62,696 bases of DNA. Source: Phocaeicola coprocola DSM 17136. GTDB lineage: Bacteria; Bacteroidota; Bacteroidia; Bacteroidales; Bacteroidaceae. A program made the position numbers and the translations under genes. The notes below the pieces were generated by a model that did not search any database, was not told the DNA's origin, and saw only the letters and a program-made list of their open reading frames with translations. Positions 25,210 through 33,167 of this stretch are shown one piece after another. The DNA lies in contig NZ_DS981497.1 in the NCBI RefSeq assembly GCF_000154845.1, forward strand, positions 1 through 62,696, written 5' to 3'. Position 1 is the first letter of the stretch, and each line of letters opens with the position of its first letter.

Positions 25210-25788
25210 ATGATGAAAACAACTCACATGAAATATATGGGATATGCAATAGCGGCAGCAGTCCTGCTGTTGTACGGGTGTGTTTCGGAAAGGGATACAG
25301 TGTCGGTAAGGCAGGTGGAAAGCAAAGCCTTCATAGTATTAAGGGCAGGAGAAGGAAGGAAAAATATATTCAGCCTGAAATATCCGCTTGCCTTTGAATT
25401 CAGAAAGAATGTCCGCAGAAAAATATATTATTTTGATAGTTCGTACTTTGCGAAGAATGATGAACTGTGTCCCGGAACCGGTGAGTGCAGAATCGAGGCA
25501 AATGACAATGACGAATATCTGACTGATAAATACAAAAAATTCGAGGGAAACGTATTATATACAATTGAAGGAAACGATACAATGCAAAGAACCTTATCAG
25601 AGTATTGCCGGGCTATGCTTGAAGAGAAAAAGGATACGATACACATACCGCTGGAGATATTTAAGGAAAAGCACGGTGAGCTGATAAGGGAGTATCTTGA
25701 CGGAGACTCGATATACCTGCATTTCCACGACCACAAAAGATTTTACGATGTACTCTTGAAGGTGGATTTCCTTATCAAAGAAAAATAG
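25210..25788 (+). CDS. Array lipoprotein 4, unknown function
   Basis: 192 aa. Signal and start as in 24594-25181 (LLLYGC lipobox, VSERDTVSVRQVES). The middle has FRKNVRRKIYYFDSSYFAKN and CPGTGECRIEANDNDEY. The last 60 residues (EEKKDTIHIPLEIFKEKHGE, then YLDGDSIYLHFHDHKRFYD) equal those of the frameshifted first gene. Its 3' end forms the right arm of the 150-bp inverted repeat. Confidence 0.72.
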   Translation: MMKTTHMKYMGYAIAAAVLLLYGCVSERDTVSVRQVESKAFIVLRAGEGRKNIFSLKYPLAFEFRKNVRRKIYYFDSSYFAKNDELCPGTGECRIEANDNDEYLTDKYKKFEGNVLYTIEGNDTMQRTLSEYCRAMLEEKKDTIHIPLEIFKEKHGELIREYLDGDSIYLHFHDHKRFYDVLLKVDFLIKEK

Positions 25789-25855
25789 TAAAGATATAAG
25801 TCTGTAATATTTCATTAGCAAATTGATATATTGATGCGACTCCGGAGCATATCTT
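25705..25855. repeat. Right arm of the 150-bp inverted repeat
   Basis: Covers the last 28 codons of 25210-25788 and about 65 bp beyond, ending CTCCGGAGCATATCT; reverse complement of 22946-23096. Confidence 0.85.
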
Positions 25856-25860
25856 GGGGT

Positions 25861-25940
25861 AAACGGTTTGGCGGCGGTAGCCGTTAAACCGTTTGGTTTT
25901 CGTTTAACGAAAACACAACTTGCTGTCCGCAGGAGCGGAC
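25861..25940. other. Three successive hairpins
   Basis: AAACGGTTT/AAACCGTTT at 25861-25894, GTTTTCG/CGAAAAC at 25896-25914, and GTCCGC/GCGGAC at 25925-25940. They follow the lipoprotein array within 75 bp of its last stop. They could end transcription or be part of a mobile-element end. Confidence 0.45.
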
Positions 25941-26137
25941 CACGTTTATCCAATAATTATTGTGTACAAGCCCGTTGTATGGCTATTCTCCTGCGATTTA
26001 CGGGACATTTCCATCAGATATTTACCAGCAGCTCACCCCATTAAAAGGTGGATGTCTTGCCATAACCATGTGACTTACGCCCATAGTTCAGGAATAAGGG
26101 GACGCATATACGAGAAATCTGCCCTTTCCATACCCTA
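25941..26137. other. Gene-free stretch
   Basis: No coding frame that I can support and no clear repeat. Probably decayed mobile-element DNA between the hairpins and the tandem repeat. Confidence 0.4.
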
Positions 26138-26370
26138 TTCTCCGTTAATGGATTATTATTTCTACACATTTGCAAATGAAGAACGGGCATATAGCCGTGT
26201 ACGACTTATGGTTTTTCTTCATTGTCTCCATTGATGAATTGATATTTCTACACTTCTGCAAATGGGAAATGGACATGTAACTGTATACGCCTTTTTGTTT
26301 TTTCATCGTTTCCATTAACGGATTGCTACTTATACACATCTGCAAATGGAGAATTTAATATATCTGTATC
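26138..26370. repeat. Three imperfect tandem repeats, about 85 bp each
   Basis: The core TGCAAATG recurs at 26171, 26257 and 26341 (86 and 84 bp apart), each preceded by TCTACAC- or TATACAC-like bases and by a TCCATTAACGGATT-like segment about 30 bp earlier. Non-coding. Confidence 0.75.
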
Positions 26371-26430
26371 CGAAAGGGTGCGTGTTCCCTTCGTCTCCGA
26401 CTATCCTTATTTTAATATCCGGCTATATTG

Positions 26431-26805
26431 CTATTCTGTGATAGCATTATCAGGATAGCGCATCATACGGCTATATACCAATATGGCTACACTATAGTCT
26501 GAAAAGGTGATGTCCTTCGTTTTGCGGGATTCGATGAACTGCCTGAGATTGAGCTGTGTGGTTTTCGACTGGCGGTAGGTGGAGTTAATCTCCTTGGAGC
26601 AGTTCCTAAGACGTTCGCGTTCCACCTCTTCGGCTTACAAGAGGTATTCCGACACGGAATTGGCATCTGATACAGTGGTCTTGAGCAGTTCGACCGTAAC
26701 CACTCCCTGGTTCCTCAGCAGGTTCCCATATGCCTCTTCCTGTCGGTTACGGAGGGTGGTAAGGCGGGGGTTTTCTTTGACCGTTGAAAAAATCCGTTTC
26801 CGTGA
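26431..26805 (-). pseudogene. Remnant of a tyrosine-type site-specific recombinase
   Basis: On the minus strand the frame reads RLTTLRNRQEEAYGNLLRNQ, VVTVELLKTTVSDANSVSEY, LL, then a TAA stop at 26637-26635, and continues in frame with AEEVERERLRNCSKEINSTY, RQSKTTQLNLRQFIESRKTK and DITFSDYS before losing similarity. This is the N-terminal core-binding (SAM-like) region of Bacteroides tyrosine recombinases of conjugative and mobilisable elements. The catalytic half with the R-H-R-Y residues is absent. It marks a former integration event at this edge of the accessory block. Confidence 0.7.
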
Positions 26806-27077
26806 AAAAAGAAAATGGATTCAAGATAAAAACTATTTAAACCAAGAAACTTTATCGGGGAAATTTTTTCTGTAGAAATTTGCTAACGTCAAGAATATCA
26901 ACCACTTTTGTAACTGAAGAGTTATTTGAGGTTATGCAGAAAAGCGCAAGTAAGCGATGGATTTTCGTCACCTAATCGTTACCTGCCTATTTTCTAAGCT
27001 CCGATTACCTTTTGACAATCAAAAGGTTAAAGAAAACTACGCTATTTTTTTGAAAAAATTGTACGAACTTTCAAGCA
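26806..27077. other. Gene-free stretch between recombinase remnant and lipB
   Basis: AT-rich, no supported gene. Possible junction between the accessory block and the core chromosome. Confidence 0.4.
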
Positions 27078-27113
27078 AAATTGCTGATGTTTCTACTAAT
27101 TCTTCAGCAATTT
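27078..27113 (-). terminator. Hairpin downstream of lipB, possible terminator
   Basis: AAATTGCTGA (27078-27087) is inverted at 27104-27113, 20 bp beyond the lipB stop. A T-rich run after the stem on the minus strand is short, so the call is tentative. A wider pairing of TTGAAAAAATT (27051) with AATTTTTTCAA (27109) is an alternative fold. Confidence 0.45.
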
Positions 27114-27133
27114 TTTCAAAAGACAACCTGATA

Positions 27134-27808
27134 TTATTTTAAGGGCGTCATATGAACATTCAGACAGGTGTGAAGTTCGTTTTGCAATCTTTCCCGCACC
27201 TCATCCATAGCGACCTCATGACCAAGTTCTCTGGAAATGGAAGTCACACCTTTATTTATAAAGCCGCACGGATGAATATAACTGAAATAGCGTAAATCCG
27301 TATTCACGTTAAGTGCAAGTCCGTGCATCGTAATAAAATGGCTGCTGCGTACACCTATTGCACAGATTTTGCGTTCGTTCTTTGTTCCTGTGTCGAGCCA
27401 CACACCGGTTGCCCCGGCTACCCTGCCCGACTCTATACCGTATGACGCACAAACTCTGATGACCGCTTCTTCCAATGCATGGATATAATCTTTCAGTCCC
27501 AACCGGAAATCTTCGAGATTCAGTATCGGGTAACAGACCAGCTGTCCCGGACCGTGGTAAGTGATATCTCCTCCGCGGTCTATATGGAATAGTTCCGCCC
27601 CAATCTGCTTCAGTTGCTCTTCACGCAGAAGCATATTGGTTTCTTTACCATGTCTGCCCAAAGTATAGACATGAGGATGCTCACAAAATATCAGACGGTT
27701 TTCACAGGTTTCGCCACTGCCACGCTGATGCACCAGTTTATCGAATAATTCTTGCTGTCGGCTCCATGCCTCACGATAGGGAATCGTTCCCCAATATTCT
27801 GTTTTCAT
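27134..27808 (-). CDS. lipB: Octanoyl-[ACP]:protein N-octanoyltransferase
   Basis: 224 aa from MKTEYWGTIP at 27808; the ATG at 27829 would leave almost no leader after the predicted promoter. Transfers octanoate from acyl carrier protein to lipoyl domains, the first step of lipoate synthesis. Visible are HPHVYTLGRHG, the RGGDITYHGPGQLVCYPI block, KICAIGVRSSHFITMHGLAL with the catalytic Lys, and HPCGFINKGVTS with the catalytic Cys. Lipoate is needed by the H protein that serves the glycine decarboxylase encoded downstream at 30245. Usual length for the family. Confidence 0.95.
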   Translation of the reverse strand: MKTEYWGTIPYREAWSRQQELFDKLVHQRGSGETCENRLIFCEHPHVYTLGRHGKETNMLLREEQLKQIGAELFHIDRGGDITYHGPGQLVCYPILNLEDFRLGLKDYIHALEEAVIRVCASYGIESGRVAGATGVWLDTGTKNERKICAIGVRSSHFITMHGLALNVNTDLRYFSYIHPCGFINKGVTSISRELGHEVAMDEVRERLQNELHTCLNVHMTPLK

Positions 27809-27843
27809 AGCTGCTTCGTTAATGAACATTGTTCCTTTTCGGA

Positions 27844-27851
27844 CAAACTTA
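27844..27851 (-). promoter_or_regulatory. Putative -7 promoter box (TAAGTTTG) of lipB
   Basis: TAnnTTTG on the minus strand, 36 bp before the chosen lipB start; it lies back to back with the plus-strand box at 27949. Confidence 0.45.
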
Positions 27852-27948
27852 CATATTTTTTTATTTCCTGCCTTCCGGTTATCCGAAAATCTTTATCAAA
27901 ACGACAGAAAGAACGTTCTTTTTTCATGTTTTATTCGAGAACTTGTGT

Positions 27949-27956
27949 TATATTTG
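27949..27956 (+). promoter_or_regulatory. Putative -7 promoter box (TATATTTG)
   Basis: Exact TAnnTTTG, 42 bp upstream of the ATG at 27999, in the divergent intergenic region with lipB. It also shows that the longer frame from 27822 is not translated in full. Confidence 0.5.
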
Positions 27957-27998
27957 TCGTATGAGAATGCAAAAATCAACAGACTAAAAAATAGTATC

Positions 27999-28847
27999 AT
28001 GAAATCAACCAGAATTTTACTGCCGTCACTCATATTCGGCATTGCGGGCGGGTTTGCACTTACAGGATGTATCGAACAGAAACAAACAGCTGCTGCCGAA
28101 CCAGACATGCTGCAAAAAGACACAACAGTGTACTTGCAGGAAGGAAAGGAAACTCCGTCATGCAAAATCAGCATCAGTTATGCTTATCTGAAACCGGCAT
28201 CGGAGAAAGATTCCATATCACGGCTTATCAATGAAAAAATACAGGAAGAAGCTTTCGGCAAACAATATGTCAAACTGACTCCCGAAGGACTTGTATCGGC
28301 ACTGGCTAATGATTTCATTAAAAATTATAATACGGATGTCAAAGAATTGTTTGAAGCTGATATACATAACGGCATGAAGGCCGAAGATGTTCCGGCATGG
28401 TATAATTATGAATATCAGATAAAGACTGCACTGGAAGCCGGAAAAGACAGTACCGTATGGAATTATTCTGTCGTAAACTTCCAGTATACCGGAGGAGCAC
28501 ATCCCAATACGCTTGCCAAATATATGAATATCAATGCTCAGACCGGTAAGCTTATTACTGCCGATGATGTATTCCGCAAGGAAGATAATGCAAAAATCTG
28601 CTCACTGATCATGAAGGAGCTGATAAAGGAAGTCAACAAAAAGATGGAGACCGATACCATTTCTAGCATAGAAGGGCTTCAGTCGGTAGGTATATTGCTG
28701 GATACGGATATTTATATTCCGGAAAACTTTATGCTGGGCAAAGACGGGGTCACATTCTATTATAACCGTTATGAAATAGCTCCTTATTCGGCAGGTGACT
28801 TCAGCCTGACCGTTCCCTACGATGACATTAATGTTTACTTAAAATAA
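27999..28847 (+). CDS. DUF3298-type lipoprotein
   Basis: 282 aa from MKSTRILLPS. Signal with ALTGC lipobox at about residue 23. Residues 45-150 resemble a PdaC/DUF4163 type beta domain (KISISYAYLKPASEKDSISR), and the part with VNFQYTGGAHPNTLAKYMNI and LITADDVFRKED is the DUF3298 domain found in RsiV-like proteins. In RsiV this domain binds lysozyme; no sigma factor is adjacent here, so the role is unknown. Followed at 12 bp by rsmG. Confidence 0.8.
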   Translation: MKSTRILLPSLIFGIAGGFALTGCIEQKQTAAAEPDMLQKDTTVYLQEGKETPSCKISISYAYLKPASEKDSISRLINEKIQEEAFGKQYVKLTPEGLVSALANDFIKNYNTDVKELFEADIHNGMKAEDVPAWYNYEYQIKTALEAGKDSTVWNYSVVNFQYTGGAHPNTLAKYMNINAQTGKLITADDVFRKEDNAKICSLIMKELIKEVNKKMETDTISSIEGLQSVGILLDTDIYIPENFMLGKDGVTFYYNRYEIAPYSAGDFSLTVPYDDINVYLK

Positions 28848-28859
28848 CCATTTGCATAC

Positions 28860-29486
28860 ATGGATATTATACTGAAATATTTTCCTGATTTAACCGAAAC
28901 GCAAAAAGAACAGTTTGGCGCGCTGTACGACTTGTACACTGACTGGAACAGCAAAATCAATGTCATATCACGCAAGGATATCACAAACTTGTACGAACAT
29001 CATGTGCTTCACTCGCTGGGCATTGCCAAGTTTATCCAGTTCAAGCCGGGAACACGTATCATGGACCTGGGCACGGGAGGTGGTTTTCCGGGCATACCGC
29101 TTGCCATTTTATTCCCCGACTCAACGTTTCATCTGGTAGACAGCATCGGAAAGAAAGTCAGGGTTGCAACCGAAATTGCCAATGCCATCGGACTGAAAAA
29201 CGTTACGACACGCCACTGCCGCGCTGAAGAGGAAAAACAAATGTTCGACTTTGTAGTGAGCCGTGCTGTAATGCCACTGACCGATCTGTTGAAGATTATC
29301 CGCAAGAACATCAGCAAGGAACAGCATAACGCATTTCCCAACGGACTGGTTTGCCTGAAGGGAGGAGAACTTGAAAAAGAGGTTTTTCCGGTAAAGCATC
29401 AGACAATGGTAACCGAACTGAAAGATTTCTTCTCGGAAGAGTTTTTTGAAACGAAGAAGGTAGTATATGTCACTGTAAACAACTGA
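28860..29486 (+). CDS. rsmG: 16S rRNA (guanine527-N7)-methyltransferase
   Basis: 208 aa. Methylates G527 of 16S rRNA (E. coli numbering) with S-adenosylmethionine. SAM-binding motif MDLGTGGGFPG at residues 68-78, followed by HLVDSIGKKVRV and FVVSRAVMPL, all typical of GidB/RsmG. Length is normal. Tightly spaced between the DUF3298 gene and an MBL gene, probably one operon. Confidence 0.95.
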   Translation: MDIILKYFPDLTETQKEQFGALYDLYTDWNSKINVISRKDITNLYEHHVLHSLGIAKFIQFKPGTRIMDLGTGGGFPGIPLAILFPDSTFHLVDSIGKKVRVATEIANAIGLKNVTTRHCRAEEEKQMFDFVVSRAVMPLTDLLKIIRKNISKEQHNAFPNGLVCLKGGELEKEVFPVKHQTMVTELKDFFSEEFFETKKVVYVTVNN

Positions 29487-29503
29487 TTAACACATAAGGA
29501 CAA

Positions 29504-30142
29504 ATGAAAATAAAACGCTTCGAATTTAATATGTTTCCCGTAAACTGTTACGTTATTTCCGACGAAACAGGGGAAGCTGCAATCATAGATGCCGGCTGTT
29601 TTTTTCCGGAAGAGCAACAGATGCTGAAACAGTATATTGCCGACAACAAGTTGACAGTAAAGCATTTGCTGAATACTCATCTGCATCTGGACCACGTTTT
29701 TGGCAATCCTTTCATTCTGCGTGAATTTGGATTGAAAGCCGAAGCGTGCCAACTCGACGAGTTTCTGCTGGCAAAATTGCCCGACCAGTGCCGCATGTTC
29801 GGCTTCAGCCCGAATGAAGCCCCGGTAGGACTGGGACACTACATCGAAGACGGAGAAATAATACGCTTCGGACATACGGAATTACAAGCCATACATGTTC
29901 CGGGACATTCACCCGGAGGCATGGTATATTACTGTAAGGCAGATGCTTGCCTGTTCAGCGGTGACGTACTGTTTCAGGGAAGCATAGGACGTGCCGATTT
30001 GGAAGGAGGAGATTTCAACGAACTGATAGAACAGATTTCGTGCCGGTTGCTGACTCTGCCGGATGAAACACTGGTGTATCCGGGACACGGAGAACCGACT
30101 AGTATCGGAAAAGAAAAAATGGAAAATCCGTTCTTCAAATAG
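29504..30142 (+). CDS. MBL-fold hydrolase, glyoxalase II-like
   Basis: 212 aa. Metal-binding THLHLDH at 58-64, a second His in VPGHSPGGMVYY, SGDVLFQGSIGRAD and YPGHGEPTSIG: the full set of a YcbL/GloB-type metallo-beta-lactamase fold. Such enzymes split thioesters such as S-lactoylglutathione, but the substrate in Bacteroidales is not certain. Ends before a strong hairpin at 30166. Confidence 0.88.
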   Translation: MKIKRFEFNMFPVNCYVISDETGEAAIIDAGCFFPEEQQMLKQYIADNKLTVKHLLNTHLHLDHVFGNPFILREFGLKAEACQLDEFLLAKLPDQCRMFGFSPNEAPVGLGHYIEDGEIIRFGHTELQAIHVPGHSPGGMVYYCKADACLFSGDVLFQGSIGRADLEGGDFNELIEQISCRLLTLPDETLVYPGHGEPTSIGKEKMENPFFK

Positions 30143-30165
30143 AAACATTATCCTGAATAACATAA

Positions 30166-30206
30166 AAAACGTACCGGCATTTTACTACAAATGCGGTACG
30201 TTTTCG
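30166..30206 (+). terminator. Intrinsic terminator after the MBL gene
   Basis: AAAACGTACCG (30166-30176) is inverted at 30194-30204, with inner GCAT/ATGC pairs, and ends in TTTTC. Lies 23 bp after the stop. Confidence 0.65.
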
Positions 30207-30244
30207 AACCTGAATACTTTTACCTTTATTAATACCTTAAAATC

Positions 30245-33094
30245 ATGAAAACAGATGTTTTTGCCAATCGCCATATTGGCATTACCGAGAACGATCTTCC
30301 CAAAATGCTGGAAAGAATAGGAGTAAAGACATTAGACGAATTGATTGATAAGACCATTCCTGAGAAAATCCGGCTAAAAGCTCAGTTGAATCTGCCTCCT
30401 GCCATGACAGAACGGAAGTTTGCCGAACATATCGGGAAACTGGCTTCTATGAACAAGATATATAAATCGTATATCGGTACTGGCTGGTACGATTCGATTA
30501 CTCCGGCTGTCATCCAACGCAATGTTTTCGAGAATCCGGTATGGTACACTTCATACACTCCTTATCAGACAGAAATATCGCAGGGACGTCTGGAGGCTTT
30601 GCTTAATTTCCAGACGGTAGTAAGCGACCTTACCGCTATGCCGCTGGCAAACTGCTCGCTGCTGGACGAAGCAACGGCCGCTGCCGAAGCCGCTACAATG
30701 ATGCTGGCACTGAGAAGCCGTGCACAACAGAAAGCGGGAGCCAACACACTGTTTGTCGACCGTGAGATATTCCCTCAAAACCTTGCAGTAATACGTACAC
30801 GTGCTATTCCTCAGGGAATAGAGGTGAAAGTGGGTGACTATAAGGAACTGGAATTTACACCCGACGTGTTTGGCTGTATCGTACAATACCCGAACAACAG
30901 CGGTAATATAGAAGATTACCGTGAGTTTACGGAACGTGCCCATGCTGCCGGTTGTAAAGTTGCGGTAGACGCGGATATCATGAGCCTTGCGTTATTGGTT
31001 CCTCCCGGCGAATGGGGAGCTGATATCGTATTCGGAGGCACACAGCGCCTCGGTATTCCGATGTTCTACGGTGGTCCTTCGGCCGCTTATTTCGCAACGC
31101 GTGATGAATATAAACGGAACATACCGGGACGTATCATAGGACTGTCAAAGGATAAATACGGAAAGATTTGTTACCGTATGGCTTTGCAGACTCGCGAACA
31201 GCATATCAAGCGCGAAAAGGCTACATCGAATATCTGTACGGCACAGGCTCTGCTGGCTACCATGGCTGGCTTCTATGCTGTCTACCACGGTGCTGAAGGA
31301 ATAAAGGATATCGCCAAACGTATTCATAGTATTGCCAACTGGCTCAACAAACAGTTGCTCCGTCTGGGATATATAGAACGTAACTCGCTGTTCTTCGACA
31401 CACTCCGCCTGGGATTGCCCGATCATGTTTCGGCACAGAAGCTGCGCACAATAGCATTAAGCAAGGAAGTAAATCTGCGGTATTTTGAAAATGGAGATGT
31501 AGGCTTCAGCATTGACGAAGCTACTACCGTGGCAGATGCGAACCTGCTGCTGATGATTTTCGGTATTGCTGCCGAAGAGCCTGTACATGAGATAGATGAC
31601 ATCCCTGAATCGTCGTCACTGAACAGAGAACTGCGACGCCGGTCGTCGTATCTGACTCATGAGATATTCAACCGTTACCATACCGAAACGGAAATGATGC
31701 GCTATATCAAACGTCTGGAACGTAAGGATATTTCACTCGCCCACTCCATGATTTCACTGGGCTCGTGTACGATGAAACTGAATACTGCTTCGGAAATGCT
31801 TCCTTTAAGCAATGCTTCGTGGATGAACATGCATCCGCTGGTTCCGGAAGATCAGGCACAAGGCTACCGTACACTGATAGAAAATCTCTCGCAGCAGCTT
31901 ATGACGATCACTGGATTCGAAGGTATCACGCTTCAGCCTAACTCAGGGGCTGCCGGAGAATATACGGGACTTCGCATCATCCGCAGCTATCTGGAAAGCA
32001 TCGGACAAGGACATCGTAACCTGATTCTTATCCCAGCTTCGGCACACGGAACAAATCCGGCTTCTGCTGTTCAGGCTGGCTACGAAACATTGACTTGTGC
32101 CTGCGACGAACGGGGTAATGTGGATGTGGAAGATCTCCGTCAGAAAGCAGAAGAGCATAAGGATCAGCTTGCCGCTCTGATGATTACTTATCCTTCCACT
32201 CACGGTATCTTCGAAAGTGATATTGCCGAAATATGTAAAATCATTCACCGATGCGGCGCTCAGGTATATATGGACGGCGCAAATATGAATGCACAGGTAG
32301 GACTGACAAATCCGGGAACAATTGGTGCGGATGTGTGCCATCTTAACTTGCACAAGACGTTTGCCAGCCCTCACGGTGGTGGCGGTCCAGGTGTAGGACC
32401 GGTTTGTGTAGCCAAGCATCTGATTCCTTTCTTGCCGGGACATAATCTTTTCGGAAATGAACAGAATGAGGTTTCTGCTGCTCCTTACGGCAGTGCCGGT
32501 ATCTTGCCTATTACCTATGCCTATATTTGCATGATGGGAGCTGAAGGACTGGAAAGAGCCACCAAGACAGCTATACTGAATGCCAATTATCTTGCTGCTT
32601 CGCTGAACGATACATACGGTACGGTATACCGCGGAACAAACGGATTTGTAGGACATGAAATGATTCTGGAATGCCGGAAGGTTCACGAGGAAAGTGGAAT
32701 TACCGAAAATGATATTGCCAAACGACTGATGGATTATGGATATCATGCTCCTACTCTCTCATTCCCTGTACACGGCACACTGATGATTGAGCCTACAGAA
32801 AGCGAAAGCTTATACGAACTGGATAACTTTATTGACACCATGCTCAGTATCTGGCACGAAATAGAGGAAGTGAAAGATGGTAAAGCTTCGAAAGAAGACA
32901 ATGTACTGATAAATGCTCCACATCCGGAATATGAGGCAGTAAGTGACAACTGGCAGCATACATACAGCCGCGAAAAGGCGGTATATCCGATGGAAAGTGT
33001 ACGCGAAAATAAATTCTGGATAAACGTAGCACGTGTAGATAATACGCTGGGCGACCGTAAACTGTTGCCTACCCGTTACGGAAGTTTTGACTGA
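30245..33094 (+). CDS. gcvP: Glycine dehydrogenase (decarboxylating), P protein
   Basis: 949 aa, the one-chain form of the P protein of the glycine cleavage system. Decarboxylates glycine and passes the aminomethyl group to the lipoyl arm of the H protein. The PLP lysine is K704 in HLNLHKTFASPHGGGGPG. The N-terminal half has DEATAAAEAATMM and GEWGADIVFGGTQRLG, the inactive-domain pattern. Starts RHIGITENDLPKM. Convergent with the atp operon, with a shared terminator at 33106. Confidence 0.97.
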   Translation: MKTDVFANRHIGITENDLPKMLERIGVKTLDELIDKTIPEKIRLKAQLNLPPAMTERKFAEHIGKLASMNKIYKSYIGTGWYDSITPAVIQRNVFENPVWYTSYTPYQTEISQGRLEALLNFQTVVSDLTAMPLANCSLLDEATAAAEAATMMLALRSRAQQKAGANTLFVDREIFPQNLAVIRTRAIPQGIEVKVGDYKELEFTPDVFGCIVQYPNNSGNIEDYREFTERAHAAGCKVAVDADIMSLALLVPPGEWGADIVFGGTQRLGIPMFYGGPSAAYFATRDEYKRNIPGRIIGLSKDKYGKICYRMALQTREQHIKREKATSNICTAQALLATMAGFYAVYHGAEGIKDIAKRIHSIANWLNKQLLRLGYIERNSLFFDTLRLGLPDHVSAQKLRTIALSKEVNLRYFENGDVGFSIDEATTVADANLLLMIFGIAAEEPVHEIDDIPESSSLNRELRRRSSYLTHEIFNRYHTETEMMRYIKRLERKDISLAHSMISLGSCTMKLNTASEMLPLSNASWMNMHPLVPEDQAQGYRTLIENLSQQLMTITGFEGITLQPNSGAAGEYTGLRIIRSYLESIGQGHRNLILIPASAHGTNPASAVQAGYETLTCACDERGNVDVEDLRQKAEEHKDQLAALMITYPSTHGIFESDIAEICKIIHRCGAQVYMDGANMNAQVGLTNPGTIGADVCHLNLHKTFASPHGGGGPGVGPVCVAKHLIPFLPGHNLFGNEQNEVSAAPYGSAGILPITYAYICMMGAEGLERATKTAILNANYLAASLNDTYGTVYRGTNGFVGHEMILECRKVHEESGITENDIAKRLMDYGYHAPTLSFPVHGTLMIEPTESESLYELDNFIDTMLSIWHEIEEVKDGKASKEDNVLINAPHPEYEAVSDNWQHTYSREKAVYPMESVRENKFWINVARVDNTLGDRKLLPTRYGSFD

Positions 33095-33105
33095 TCCGGC
33101 TACAT

Positions 33106-33152
33106 AAAAAAATATCGGGATCGTCCGAAAGGATGGTCCCGATATTTTTTTA
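33106..33152. terminator. Bidirectional terminator between gcvP and atpG
   Basis: Arms 33106-33126 and 33131-33151 (AAATATCGGGA.. GTCCCGATATTT) around a GAAA loop, with A and T runs on the two flanks, so it can end transcription from both sides. Confidence 0.9.
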
Positions 33153-33167
33153 TTTATGCTTTGACCG

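Noticed and set aside
26138..26370. CRISPR array
   Set aside because: Units are about 85 bp, imperfect, only three, and there are no unique spacers or cas genes.
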